Origin: Sialis fuliginosa
Taxonomy: Eukaryota; Arthropoda; Insecta; Megaloptera; Sialidae
NCBI GenBank assembly: GCA_961205875.1
Contig: OY540816.1
Span: forward strand, 23,756,701 to 23,820,700
Direction of reading: 5' to 3'
Length of the DNA stretch: 64,000 nt
Shown here: piece after piece, positions 36,528-47,940 of the stretch
How positions within the stretch are numbered: the stretch's first letter is position 1
Layout of the letters: the number at the start of each line of letters is the position of its first letter
Notes under the pieces: generated by a model
Databases searched by the model: none
The model's input: the letters and a program-made list of their open reading frames with translations, nothing else
Told to the model about the DNA's origin: nothing
Made by a program: the position numbers and the translations under genes

Positions 36528-37072
36528 CCAGTCTTGGCAAGGACTCCAGTAATGGTAATTTTTTAATTAAATGCACTGAATTAGAAATATGTGTTGATAT
36601 TTGATTACTACCATTTCTGAATATTAATCTATATACATTTAACTGTCTTACAGCGTAATTTGATGACATGAGGCCAATAGCTGTCAAAATGGTGGACATT
36701 TCAACTAATTATTTGTATAATTTATTTATTAATTGTTATATTATCATAGCAACTGCTTTACATTGTTTCAAATTTGACGATTCTTTCTTTTATATCTTTT
36801 GTGTCGTAGTACTTATCATTAGCAAGTGTTCATCACTGCGTGCTCATTACTGGTTTTACCTTTGCCATTACTGGAGAAAAAACATGAACAAAATAAAAGG
36901 TTATAATTTAAAAAAAAAAAAACTATATTTGCAGACTTTGATAATTAAATTGATTAAATAAAGAGTTAGTTGTTTTATTAGTAACATGAGAATTACAAAA
37001 AACAAGCCCATTAATCCAAAATAAACCGAAAACTTGCTCTTACAGCGGCCATAACTGGTGTCCTTACCTTAC
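36528..37072. mobile_element. R1 family MITE, complete, inverted to the 16.7-kb copy
   Basis: GGCACCAGTCTTGGCAAGGA at the left; the right end ATAACTGGTGTCCTTACCTT. Matches the 16,734-17,254 copy in reverse over most of its length (for example AGCTGTCAAAATGGTGGACA). The 97-codon frame at 36,668-36,961 is not a gene. Confidence 0.85.
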
Positions 37073-37084
37073 TGATTTTAAATT

Positions 37085-37213
37085 AAAACTGTTTCAATAG
37101 CAATGCTATCTTCATGAGAGTTCTAAAGACACTGTGTAATTCTGATGATGACAGCATTGCTATTGAAACACGTGTAAATCTAAACTCTTACAATTTTTAT
37201 GGGATTTGGATTT
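37085..37213. repeat. R9 unit, copy 2
   Basis: TTTCAATAGCAATGCTATC faces its inverted copy GATGACAGCATTGCTATTGA ~50 bp later. CTAAACTCTTACAATTTTTA follows. This is the fullest copy and suggests inverted ends. Confidence 0.78.
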
Positions 37214-37904
37214 GATAAATCAAAACCATAGTTTTTGTCTGTTGTTTGTTACAATTAAAACATTTCTTTGCACGTTACATCAAGTTTCTGGCTGGTCTGA
37301 AACTATAGACGTTATATTCACATGTTTGGAAGCACTGGTTTACAGAACGGATCAAGCAGTCTATGAAACATATTATCTACAATAATTGCATAGCCGGCTG
37401 CATCAATAGATATATAGTTATATAGGTAGGCTCTGAGGCCATCACAGATACAATTAACTAATAAATGAGATACACACAAGTAAAGGTCTTCAGAAGAAGA
37501 ACTAGGCCTAATCGAGAATCTATCATCATTTCGTATTTATTAAGTTGTTATTACAATTATGCGTATATTTCGTATTAACCTCGCTTCTTTTGATCGACAA
37601 TTTAATAACATTGAATTGTGCAAGTCCGATACATTATTGTAGCTTATTATTATTGGGGCCATATAGTACCTATTTATTTTTACATTGAAAATCGAAAATG
37701 AAACAAAAACAATTCTTTTTTCAATATTCTTCGATGGTTGAATTGATCAAAAGTGATAAATTTACAGAAAAAAATTATATTAAAAAGATTACGAATAGAA
37801 AATAATAATTAAGAAAATATTTTTTTTTTTTAAAGTACTTAAAATCTGTTATTTTTTATTATTATATACTTTTCAATGTTTTGTAAGTCCTTATTTTATG
37901 TTTT
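37214..37904. other. Spacer, no gene seen
   Basis: No recognised repeat. Mixed composition to 37,650, then AT-rich. Confidence 0.5.
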
Positions 37905-38080
37905 TTTTTATTATATGGAACCGTCTACTAACCAGACCCAACTAATAAACCAAGTTTCATTAAAATCAGTTCAAAGATCCACGAGACAGACAGACAGACC
38001 TGAAAGTGAATTCTGCTTTCTGAATCCTTCAGATATGGCGACGGCAATGAGGAAGCAAAACTTAATATCGCTATAAAGAA
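37905..38080. mobile_element. R3 family fragment, decayed
   Basis: ATATGGAACCGTCTACTAAC, AACCAAGTTTCATTAAAATC and GACAGACAGACAGACCTGAA, ending near ATGAGGAAGCAA. Confidence 0.6.
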
Positions 38081-38286
38081 TCTTCTAAACAATTAAATGA
38101 ACTAATTAATTATTTAGTTTATCGATTTCAATTTGATGTTATTCGTGTTATACTCAAATTAAAAATAATTATTATAATCAATCGTGTTTTGTTTGACCTT
38201 CTCTCTTCTATATCCTCTTCGTCCTTGTCTTACTTATATCAATCGGGGGCTGCAACCTTCACATCAAGCCATACAAAAACTAACAA

Positions 38287-38595
38287 AAGTACTGCCACCA
38301 GTCTTGGACAATACTTCACTTATTTAATTAAATGTACTACATTAGAAATATTTGTTGATATTTGATAACATACAAACTGCAATTACTGAATCATAATCTA
38401 TACACTTAACTCTAAAACAGCTTAATTTTACTTTGTCCTCTACTGGAAAAAAAACATAAACAAAATTTAAAAAACAAACTATATTTGCGAACTTTAGTAA
38501 TTAAATTGATTTTATTAAGACGTAGTTGTTTTATTAGTAACATGAGTTCATGAAAATTCGTAAAAAACAGTCCAAGACTGGTGCCAGTATCTTAT
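38287..38595. mobile_element. R1 family MITE, internally deleted
   Basis: GTACTGCCACCAGTCTTGGA at the left and TCCAAGACTGGTGCCAGTAT at the right, only ~309 bp apart. The interior lacks the usual AAATGTCCACC segment. Confidence 0.85.
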
Positions 38596-39639
38596 AAACA
38601 TTTTGTGAACAGATTTATTTCATAAATAAAATCATATTCAGAATATTCTATTAGAAAATAATCGTTTTAAAAATTGAACTAGTTTTAAAAGCAAACATAA
38701 CCAAGAAAATGCAATTTAATGTCGTAAAATTAACAACAATCAAAAATATCCGTTTCAACAATAGATGCAGTAACAATTTTGAAAATAAACGAGCGAGATA
38801 TACGACAAGAGAGATGTGTACGAGTGAGACAGAACAAAGATCACGACCTGGAAGCCATTATCCATGGCTAGCTGGATCCTAATCGATTATCCAAACAGAT
38901 GTGTGCATCTTCAGATGCTATAATATTGAATATTTAGTCCGGAACTTTCACTGTATGTTATTAAAGCATTCAGAGCTGTTGAAGATGAGTTCGTGATGTT
39001 ATGTAATACACATACTTCTAACTGTGATACATAGAAATGTACTTATGTGTTTGTAAAGTAACGTTATCGGCGTTGGAACTTGTCAATATATACATATGCA
39101 TATGTATATAGTTTTATCGATATTTTTTGATCAGGAAAACATTTTAGTCAATGTGAAAAATTATGCAATGCATTTTTTCTCATGAAAAATGAATATTTTG
39201 ATGATTTTTATGCAGAGGGGATAAAAACAGAAAGTAAGGAATATTAATTCTAAAGTCTAAAATTTTCTTTATTAATTCAAAACGTCAGAGATATAGCGGA
39301 TGTTTCAATTTTTTTAGGGGGGAAGCCACTGTGAAAGTAAAAAATTAAATAAAATAAAATAAAAAAGCAAAAAAAAAAATGAAACTACGGCACTGGAATA
39401 AAACGTATAAAAAAATTCCATGACACCCTTTGCGGATATTATTATATTCATAACATTTATTTTAAATCGTTCTCCATTTAATTTTATTCATACAATTAAA
39501 ATCTACTCCACTCACGACGACTCATTTCGATAAAAATCAACTAAATCAAACGCAAAATCCAGAATAAAAAATATAGTTCACATTACGCGAACAAAACACA
39601 TCACGATTCACGTTTTTTTTACAACAAATTATCAAACAA
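38596..39639. other. Spacer, no gene seen
   Basis: The 38,790-39,060 part is not visibly repetitive and is less AT-biased (GATCACGACCTGGAAGCC), but has no long frame. Confidence 0.45.
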
Positions 39640-39859
39640 CAGTGGCGTAACCAATATTTTTTCAAGGGGGGGAGCAATTTACATTTTTACACATAACAGA
39701 CATTTTACATAATATACAGTGGGGCACTCAACGGGGGTTTTTAGGGGTTAACTTCCCCCCCCCCACCGATTTTTTTTCTGGGTGCACCACTGATAATATA
39801 TATTATAATATGTTATGTTATAATAATAATAATCTGACCCCTCGTTGGTTACGCCACTG
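39640..39859. mobile_element. hAT-like MITE with long flanking direct repeat
   Basis: Ends CAGTGGCGTAACC and GGTTACGCCACTG. Flanked by ATTATCAAACAA at 39,628-39,639 and 39,860-39,871; the match continues into CAGTG. A second small element (39,717-39,792) is nested inside. No protein. Confidence 0.85.
39717..39792. mobile_element. 76-bp nested CAGTGGNGCA element
   Basis: CAGTGGGGCACTCAACGGGG at the left and CTGGGTGCACCACTG at the right. The ends resemble those of the 44,833-44,982 element in the PheRS intron. Confidence 0.65.
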
Positions 39860-40251
39860 ATTATCAAACAACAGTGCATGTATGTGAAATAGAACAATCA
39901 AGATAAAAACAAAAAAGAAGATGAGCTGCTAATTAAGTAACTAATCATACGTAAAGGTAGCGATGTTATCGGTAACTGTTGCACATTGCTTTCACCTTCA
40001 CCAACGCCATCTATCGTATTCGGTACGAGTTATTGTTTCGCCAAAGTTTACTAGATCGATCTATTTTATTATTTCAATGTTTTATAAGTTTTCAGAGATC
40101 TCTCTGTTTGATAACAAACAATTGAACATGTTAAATCGCTTCGCATATTTCTGCATATATAAAATTTAGTCCAACATTCTCTTCATTAATATACGCAGAA
40201 GTAAAAGATATTATTCGAATTATTTTGCAAAAAAAAACCGCAAATTAAATA

Positions 40252-40349
40252 TTGGCAAATAAGACAGCGCTGTAACGTTCTGAATTCAAACCAAATTGAA
40301 TTTCAATGTCGCCGCAGTGACGACGTTACAGCGTTTTCTTATTTGCCAA
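40252..40349. mobile_element. Short MITE, ~98 bp
   Basis: TTGGCAAATAAGACAGCGCT then GTAACG at the left; CGTTACAGCGTTTTCTTATT then TGCCAA at the right. The arms enclose a ~40-bp loop. Confidence 0.88.
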
Positions 40350-41146
40350 AACTTAAGATGTTATTTTTTTTTTATTATTAATCATATTGGGGTACTTACT
40401 TTATTAGTAAATTATTATTAAATTAGATAAAAATATATCATTTTCTTTTTACGACTAAAAAGTCGTGTCCGTTACTAACCAAGATTATTGTTTAGTAAAC
40501 GGACGATTAACTAACCGTTGTTCTATTCGAATGAGATTCAAACTAGACGCGGGTTATTCGGTCTAGAAACTTTGCATTTGTAACGCGCCCTAAATTATAC
40601 CATTGTTATTAGATTTCCTACACCCCCTCCTCCCCTCCTCCTCCCCCCTTTAGCCACGTCACTAATACGACAGATATCCTATAACAGGACACACGACAAA
40701 TGCATCACTGGAACGTAAAATTTAATAATCATTTTATCCCGTATCCAATTGCACTGGAATGAAAGCCGGTCTGGCGGGTGTGTGTGCGTGGGTCTCTCAC
40801 ACACACACACACACTAAGGTAATTATATATCAGTGCATTCACGTGTCATCGTAATTACAATTACCATTATATTATAGCCGTGATGCATTTCTACTGTCAG
40901 GGATGCACAGTCGCCTGCAGAACTCGTCTGGCACCCTAAAGGCTAGAATCGCTTACAACAGATTCCATATTTAAAGACAAACATCATCGGTTATCTTTTT
41001 CTATCAAGTTTAATATATTTAAAAACTAAAATTCGGAATATCAAATATTTATTGCCACAAAATTTACGTATACAATTTTTAATAGATTACATAATAATTT
41101 AATTGCACAAATATATATGAGTACCTATGTATTATAAACGAAGAGT
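40350..41146. other. Spacer with CA microsatellite, no gene seen
   Basis: A GT-rich stretch faces a (CA)n run at about 40,776-40,814. A C-rich tract precedes GCCACGTCACTA at ~40,650. No long frame. Confidence 0.5.
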
Positions 41147-41262
41147 AGTTCTTTATCTAGCAAATGAATTTCAAAAGATCTGTCTTTGTTTGATACATGG
41201 AGAAATGATTTAAATATTATAATTGCACAAATGGGAGGAGCCTACTAAGTTTGTGATAAACG
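41147..41262. repeat. Dispersed repeat, copy 2 of 2
   Basis: Second copy of the 37-160 sequence, same orientation, with a shortened TGGGAGGAGCCTACTAAG part. Confidence 0.7.
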
Positions 41263-41417
41263 AAAATGAATACAAACTGCAAGACCATTAATGCAGGTGA
41301 CTGTACATTCACAAAAAACTAACTTTAAACAAAAAGTTGAACAGACTTCAAAAATAAAGCACAAAAAAGTATGAAATAATATTTAATATTAATTAATTTT
41401 TCAAATAATATTTTCAG

Positions 41418-41504
41418 TCTTTAGAACTCTGATGATGACAGCATTGCTATTGAAACACGTGTAAGTCTAAACTCTTACAATTTTTATGGGATTTGTATTT
41501 GACA
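41418..41504. repeat. R9 unit, copy 3
   Basis: CTCTGATGATGACAGCATTG, TGAAACACGTGTAAGTCTAA, TTTTTATGGGATTTGTATTT; nearly identical to copies 1 and 2. Confidence 0.8.
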
Positions 41505-43681
41505 ATATTTTCTTTTCGTGTGAAGTTGAAAATTTTTCTTAAAATAACTCCTGAAAGAATGTAAGGATTTATTTATAAAATATTAAAAGTTAACTACATA
41601 ATAAAAAATTACGATAATGTTAATTTGCTAATGTTAATTCGCCAAATAAGTCGGTTTTAATTTTTTTATTTCTTAAAAAGTTTTTTATTGTAATTATTAC
41701 AATTATTATATAATTTTCAGTGTTTTTATGTTTTTTTTAAAGTCGTTTTTATTTTTTTCATAAAAAGTTTTTTATTTTTCCCTTTTTATAAAAAGCTTTA
41801 CATGAGCTCATATAAATAAGTAGAAGGTTAGATTACGTATCCTTTAAGATTTTACAACACACTTTATAATATCCTATTTTAATCCCCAAATAAAAATTAG
41901 ATAAGATTTATTATGTTTAAAATACGTGAGGCTTTGTCAGAAGAAACATAAAAGCTTCTCTAGGTCACAGTCGTGACAGATTCAACGCAAGATGTTACAT
42001 ACGTAATGTTAATAATACTTTTAATGTGCATTGCATGTGTCATTGTACATATAGCACACAGGCGCATCCAGGAAATAATCGGGGGGAGAGGTTTAACCCA
42101 TATTTTTAAAAGTAAAAATAATTTCTTCAAAATTTACACATTTTCCACAGACAATTTTTAAATCAGCTCAAAAAAACATTTGCAGATTTTTTAGAAAAAT
42201 ATATATTTTGTGACGTAATATTTTCATATAAAAGTATTTTTCATTCCTTTATTAATTATTTACATATTACAGCAATTCAACTTCAAAATTCCAATCATTT
42301 CAGAGCAAATTGATTGTTGGGAATGTGCTGATGATACAATCACAGTAATACATAACAATCATAACTGCGCAAACAAAACAAAATCTATTTTGCAATCTTT
42401 CTTTGAGAAGAGTATCTTATAGAACTATAATTTAAATTATGTAAACATAACATGTGATATTCATATCATTATGCATATTTCTCCTATATGCACTTGTAAA
42501 TTATTCTTGTTCTTCTTATTATGCCCGCAACAAGTCACGGATTCCATTATATTCTATACATATTTAATTAACACAAATTCATAAAAAACAATTTATCATT
42601 TTTCAATATCAATTAATGTTATTGTTGACAAATCAAGACAGCTGTTGAAATTACAACAATTAATTAAAATATCGGTATGGAGAACCATACATGACTTCCA
42701 TGTTCTTTAATATCATTTTAGAAAGAAATAAAACTCACCTTTGTATTATAAATATTCGTTTTCTAATATCTCAAAACGAATAACAATTAAAATTGTTATT
42801 GTTGTAAAAAAAAAAACATACCTATAACAACAATTAAAACAATAGATTAATAACGTATAGTTTTAAATTGGCTCCGATCTAAAAAAAAAAAAAAATTCGT
42901 GAGACTATTGCAAAATTTAAACAAAATGAACGATAAAAATTAATACCATTTCAATATGAAAGTAAATACACAAGTTATTATTCATATTAATATTAATACA
43001 CCTGTATATGAACAGTTTGTAATCAGATCTAGAAAACCATCACGTTCCCGGCTAATAATTTACATACATGCATTTTAATTTATGATTGTATTAGTGTGTT
43101 AATGTTTTAGTCGTGTCATAAATTTATAAAACTAAGACGAATTACGAAACATCACAACGAAGATAAATCACAACATCGTGAGATTTATTGTCCGTGCATA
43201 GAATTTCATTTAAAATTCCGTGAAATTAATAATTTTTACTTACCATCTTCACTAATTAATATTACAAAATTAATTGTTTCAAATTTAAAATCACGTCAAC
43301 AATACAAATTAACATTTAGTTTAATAAAAGTCGAATAGATGACGCTGTATTTCATTGAACTAAAACTACAAGGAATGGCACCTAGATATATACAAAGAAT
43401 AAACTTTATCGTTTTAAAACTTCAAGCTCTCGCAAATACGCAGAAATTTTTACAAATAGCACCCTTATTTACCGTTTAATAAACCTATGAAGGTTCAATT
43501 ATCTCAATTTTAATATAAAATAACAAAGTTTTTACAATTAATTTTACCAAAATATGTTCGTTGCGTATCCTTATATTCCATAACCGTACTACCAACTTAA
43601 ATTTATTCACTAGTGTCAAAATTTTCAATGTAACTATTGATTTGAAGAACCACGTGTATTTTGAATGAAATATTTGAAAAC
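41505..43681. other. AT-rich region upstream of PheRS, no gene seen
   Basis: Long AT-rich sequence. A decayed CAGTGGCG-type fragment may lie near 42,060-42,110 (GCGCATCCAGGAAATAATCG with a G run). Core promoter motifs for the PheRS gene are not evident; no TATA box lies close to its start. Confidence 0.5.
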
Positions 43682-45690
43682 ATGGCATCAGAACTGATTG
43701 AAAGAGTATTAAACTATTTAAACGACAACGGTGATGTGGACACGCTAGATCTCGCATCAAAATTCAATGAAGACCATCAAAAAATAATCGGTACTGTGAA
43801 CAGCATTTTAGCTACTGGAGATTTGATCATAACAGAACCCCAAAGTACTAAAAAATGGGAACTTACAGACGAAGGAAAGTTAGTAGCAGAAAAAGGTACA
43901 TTTGATTGTGAGTTCTTCTTTCAATCATTAATAATTTATAAGTTACATTTTAATTAGGAAGTCACGAAGCTTGCGTCTTTCATTCCCTCCCACCCGAAGG
44001 CATGCCCCAATCCGTTCTAATGTCCACTGTACCAAATGCAAAAGTAGGATTCAGTAAAGCCATGTCCGCTGGTTGGGTAATCCTAGACAAATCCACTGGA
44101 ACGCCTACAATTAAAAAAAAATGCGAAACCATCGAAGATACCGTACAAAAAAATTTAAAAGATGATTTAAACAAAATACCTGATAAAGAAAAACAAGAAT
44201 ACAAGAAACGAAAACTGCTACAAGAAGTGACAGTTAAAAGTTTCCTCTTAAAGAAAGGTCCAGAATTTAGTACGACTATTACAAAGTTAGAAACGGATTT
44301 AACTACGGAAATGTTGACGTCTGGGAAGTGGAAGACTCTTAAGTTCAAGCCATATAACTTAGACGCGCTTGGGGCAACTATAGATGGTGGAAACTTGCAT
44401 CCGTTGTTGAAAGTCCGGAACGAGTTTCGACAGATTTTTCTCGAGATGGGATTCTCGGAGATGCCAACTAATAATTATGTAGAGAGCTCGTTCTGGAACT
44501 TTGATGCGTTGTTCCAGCCGCAGCAACATCCCGCTAGAGACGCCCACGATACTTTCTTTGTATCCAAACCAGAACGGACGACAGAATTTCCAATGGAATA
44601 TTTAAACCGGGTGAAAAAAATACATTCAAAAGGCGGTTATGGATCAGAAGGGTGAGTCAAATGTGGACAGTTTTGCTTTATCTACAGGGTGTTCCAGTTT
44701 CTTCAAAATTTTTGAGAAAAATTATCATAAAATTTCAACTTTTCATTACATCATTTTCTACATAATAAACATCTCATTTTTTCTAACCTCAAAAATTAAT
44801 TTTACAAGAAAATAAATTCCATTTCTAATCGACAGTGGCGCACCTAGAAAAAAATTCGGGGGGGTCAACTTTTTATTTTCATTTTTTTATCTATCATAAT
44901 TGTTAAATTAGTAATATATATTGACAAATTTGGGGGGAGAGGGTTTGTTCTAACCCCTAAAAAAAACTTGGGTGCGCCACTGCTAATTATGATTAAAAAT
45001 TACAATCATATTTATGCTTTTTTTTACCCAAAACCAAATTTCAGTTACGGTTACGATTGGAAAATCGAAGAAGCCCAAAAAAACGTTCTGCGTACTCACA
45101 CAACGGCCGTTAGTGCGCGTATGTTGTACAAACTAGCCCAGGAGAAGGTGTTCCAACCTGCCAAGTACTTCAGTATAGACAGGGTGTTCCGTAACGAGAC
45201 ACTGGACGCAACGCACTTAGCAGAGTTTCACCAAGTCGAGGGACTCATCGCTGATTACAATCTATCGCTGGGAGACTTGATCGGGGTCTTGCACGCGTTC
45301 TTTAAGAAGCTAGGGTTCGAGAAGCTCGAGTTCAAGCCGGCGTACAATCCGTACACTGAGCCCAGTATGGAGATTTTCTGTTATCACGAAGGTGCGACTC
45401 TTTTTTTTTTTTAATAAGGAAGAAAAAATTCTCTAGAACTTTGAAAAACATAATTTTTTTTCTTTGCAGGATTGAAAAAATGGATTGAAATTGGCAATTC
45501 TGGAGTGTTCAGACCTGAAATGTTACTCCCAATGGGTCTTCCTGAAGATGTCAGTGTTATCGCGTGGGGTTTATCCCTCGAGAGACCGACAATGATAAAG
45601 TACGGTTATGATAACATCAGAGACTTGGTAGGCCCCCGGGTCGATCTACAAATGGTTAAAACTAGTCCACTTTGTCGTCTTGATAAATAA
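43682..45690 (+). CDS. FARSA: Phenylalanyl-tRNA synthetase alpha subunit, cytosolic
   Basis: Catalytic subunit of the (alpha-beta)2 enzyme that charges tRNA-Phe with phenylalanine in the cytosol. Exons are 43,682-43,895, 43,958-44,651, 45,045-45,391 and 45,470-45,690. All introns are GT-AG, and joining them gives 491 aa (human FARSA is about 508). The start is the ATG at 43,682 (AAAACATGG context), not the upstream ATG at 43,661. Residues 1-90 look like the winged-helix N-terminal region. The class II core follows: motif 1 near 217-238 ([14 protein letters not shown]), HPARD at 262-266, motif 2 around 346-368 (SIDRVFRNE...FHQVEG) and motif 3 near 452-466 ([13 protein letters not shown]). The C-terminus LCRLDK matches the family. 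Intron 2 hosts a MITE. The gene appears intact and is almost certainly a functional housekeeping gene. Exon 4 also holds a GTAGGC that could act as an alternative donor (45,628). Confidence 0.97.
44833..44982. mobile_element. 150-bp CAGTGGCGCACC MITE in FARSA intron 2
   Basis: Ends CAGTGGCGCACCTAG and TTGGGTGCGCCACTG, an inverted pair around G-rich and T-rich internal sequence. The 8-bp flanks are CTAATCGA and CTAATTAT, a possible decayed target duplication. It fills much of the 393-bp intron. Confidence 0.85.
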
Positions 45691-45714
45691 TTTATAAAAC
45701 TGATTTTAGAAAAA

Positions 45715-45720
45715 AATAAA
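45715..45720 (+). terminator. FARSA polyadenylation signal
   Basis: AATAAA lies 25 bp after the FARSA stop codon; cleavage is expected shortly after. The 3' UTR would be very short. Confidence 0.6.
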
Positions 45721-45772
45721 TTAATTATTTAATGAAATTTTATTTGTTTTTATTTTTATCCACTTCTTTCAG

Positions 45773-45802
45773 AAATATTCAAAAACACGAGAAGAGAATA
45801 AG
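45773..45802 (+). other. Candidate 30-nt microexon
   Basis: A 30-nt stretch sits between a pyrimidine-rich acceptor (CCACTTCTTTCAG) and a perfect donor (AAG|GTAAGT). It is open in frame 1 as KYSKTREENK. It could be an alternative FARSA exon, a 5' UTR exon of the zinc-finger gene, or chance. If the TCAGAAA were an initiator, it could also be a first exon. The next acceptor is CTTGTTACAG at 46,651-46,660. Confidence 0.3.
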
Positions 45803-46650
45803 GTAAGTTTGTTTTTATTCATAACGAGTTCTTTTAATTATTTTTTTAGGTTAATTTGGCAGCCATTACAAAATCGGTATTGTTTTTTTTACGTATATCA
45901 CAAATTATTATTTTAAAAGAAATGGAAATGAAGAAAGAATTCAAAAAACATATATTAAAATAAATATGGGATACAGGTACGTGAAAATATCAACTCGACT
46001 GAAATTAAAACAAACGCGAATGTCCTTCGGAACAGTTTTCTTTGTATTGTCTAGTGGAATGTGCGTCAGTTCATGTAAATCAAAATAATGTTCATTTTAC
46101 GATAAAATAATAATTTAAAAGTGCCAATGAACGTTACTATACCCTAACGTTATAGAGCAATAACGTTACATGTACTAAAATAGGTGTTTAATAATTTTTT
46201 ATCTAATTAAAGCTATACATAAATAATAATAACATTCGACGTTTTTTTTTTCATTTTACATATTATATCATTTATAAATTGTGTTGTTATTTAATAACGC
46301 TAATTGGAACGGTGTATTTTTGAACGTTTTTATATAATTTACTGTTTTATTTTATTTTTATTTTTTACAACAATACTAGAAGTCCCCAAAATTTTAACTG
46401 CACTTACTAATCTTGCTATACAAACATTGCATTATTTTTGAATGTTTTTTAAATGAAGAACAATGCACTATTATTTTTCAAAATGTGTTGTTTACTTTCT
46501 TTTATAACTTCGCGTTTTTTGAGGTTAAATTTTTATGGCTATAGTTTTTTCGTTTTGCTATTTAATTAATTTTTTTGCTTTAATACATTATACATTTTAC
46601 AATATAGGATGATTATTTAATTTACTTGATTTCTAATTCAAAATATAATC
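45803..46650. other. AT-rich interval between FARSA and the zinc-finger gene
   Basis: No frame or repeat recognised. It probably contains the promoter and/or 5' UTR intron of the zinc-finger gene, since a splice acceptor precedes its ATG. Confidence 0.5.
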
Positions 46651-46660
46651 CTTGTTACAG
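46651..46660 (+). promoter_or_regulatory. Splice acceptor upstream of the zinc-finger ATG
   Basis: CTTGTTACAG at the end of a T-rich tract, 53 bp before the ATG, with an in-frame TAA at 46,702-46,704 between them. It implies a spliced 5' UTR. Confidence 0.5.
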
Positions 46661-46713
46661 ATCAAACACTCAACTTACATCTAATTTATAATAAAATGCA
46701 ATAAACCACAACA

Positions 46714-47628
46714 ATGGCCCACAACAATCACACAAACTACCGCGCCCCCGGCGACAACATCGACGTAAGCCAGTTCCTTCTCCGCGAGGCAGACTTCCTC
46801 AATGTAATCCCACACAACATGACAGCGCACCACACCACCATCAAGAAAGACATCCTCGTAAAGAACATCCAAGCGTCGCAACAGCTCTATCACCACCCGC
46901 AACAGCAACAACTGCCCACACATTCGGGAATATACAACAAGATACCGATCCCCGGGTACGAGAACTTAATCAAACCCGACGATCTCGAGGTGAAACACGA
47001 AAACGAAGAGGAAGAAATAGGAACCGGATACGTTTGCGAGATCTGCAACAAGAGCTTCAAACGGAAGAACTATCTGCAGCAGCACACGCGGACGCACAGC
47101 GGGGACAGGCCGTTTAAATGTGACGTCTGCCAGAAGAGCTTCCTTGAAAACCATCAACTGCGGAAGCACGCAAAGACACATACGGGTGAGAGGCCGCACG
47201 AGTGCCCGATATGTCAGAAAGCGTTTCAAGAGAAACACCAGCTTACGAAGCACTCGCGGACGCACACAGAAGAGAGGCCGTTCTCTTGTGATATATGTAG
47301 GAAGGCTTTTAAAGAGAAGCATCAGCTGAAGAAGCATACGAGGACCCATACCGAAGACAGGCCGTACAAGTGCGAGATATGTCAAAAGGCGTTTAAAGAG
47401 AAGCATCAGTTGAGGAAACACACACGGACGCATAACAACGACAGACCGTTTAAATGCGAGATATGCCACAAGACGTTCAAGGAGAAACATCAGCTCTCGA
47501 TACACAGCAAGACGCATGTTAGATTGCTTGATTCCGCGTCTTTCAGCAGACAGACGACGCAGCCGATTGTTAATGTTGTAGAAGACAGATCGACTACACA
47601 TAGTTTCAATGCGTGTTTGAAGTTTTAA
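46714..47628 (+). CDS. Six-finger C2H2 zinc-finger protein
   Basis: Predicted nuclear, sequence-specific DNA-binding protein of 304 aa in one exon. The ATG has a good context (ACAACAATGG) and is preceded in frame by a stop at 46,702. Residues 1-105 are a low-complexity lead: His/Gln-rich at about 56-66 and acidic at about 96-101. Six fingers follow with exact 28-residue spacing. The Cys pairs start at 108, 136, 164, 192, 220 and 248, and the last His residues are at 128, 156, 184, 212, 240 and 268. Linkers are TGER or variants (SGDR, TEER, TEDR, NNDR). Fingers 2-6 share helix residues E(-1), H(2), Q(3) and, except finger 6, K(6). The 36-residue tail has no domain. Coding DNA is much GC-richer than its surroundings, as expected for a conserved exon. 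No KRAB, ZAD or BTB domain is visible. Orthology and target are unknown. Confidence 0.93.
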   Translation: MAHNNHTNYRAPGDNIDVSQFLLREADFLNVIPHNMTAHHTTIKKDILVKNIQASQQLYHHPQQQQLPTHSGIYNKIPIPGYENLIKPDDLEVKHENEEEEIGTGYVCEICNKSFKRKNYLQQHTRTHSGDRPFKCDVCQKSFLENHQLRKHAKTHTGERPHECPICQKAFQEKHQLTKHSRTHTEERPFSCDICRKAFKEKHQLKKHTRTHTEDRPYKCEICQKAFKEKHQLRKHTRTHNNDRPFKCEICHKTFKEKHQLSIHSKTHVRLLDSASFSRQTTQPIVNVVEDRSTTHSFNACLKF

Positions 47629-47934
47629 TTCGTGTTTGAATATTGTACAGTGCTGACATCTACGAGAACTAAGTGACAGCTTGCATTTGACATTTACAGT
47701 AACTAGAAACAGAGTATGGACATACGTAAATTCAATGCTTCTGATTGGCCCGCCATTAATTTTTCAAAAATCTTCTTAAATCAATCGTGTTACGCGTGTT
47801 ATTGTAATTGTACTAAGATGGTACCTATCACTAAACTGTTAAAACATGTGACGTGTGTGCGCTTTATGATCAAAAAGTTATAAAATGATCAGCCATTTTA
47901 AGTTTAAAATGTGAAAAAATGAAAACAATTGACA

Positions 47935-47940
47935 AATAAA
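47935..47940 (+). terminator. Candidate polyadenylation signal of the zinc-finger gene
   Basis: First AATAAA after the stop, about 310 bp downstream. Further AATAAA motifs occur near 48,092, 48,252 and 48,459, so the true 3' end may lie further on. Confidence 0.4.

Noticed and set aside
43980..44348. 122-codon minus-strand ORF opposite FARSA exon 2
   Set aside because: Shadow of a conserved coding exon; no family signature.
46966..47601. 211-codon minus-strand ORF opposite the zinc-finger gene
   Set aside because: It is the antisense shadow of the finger repeats, whose periodicity keeps the reverse frame open.
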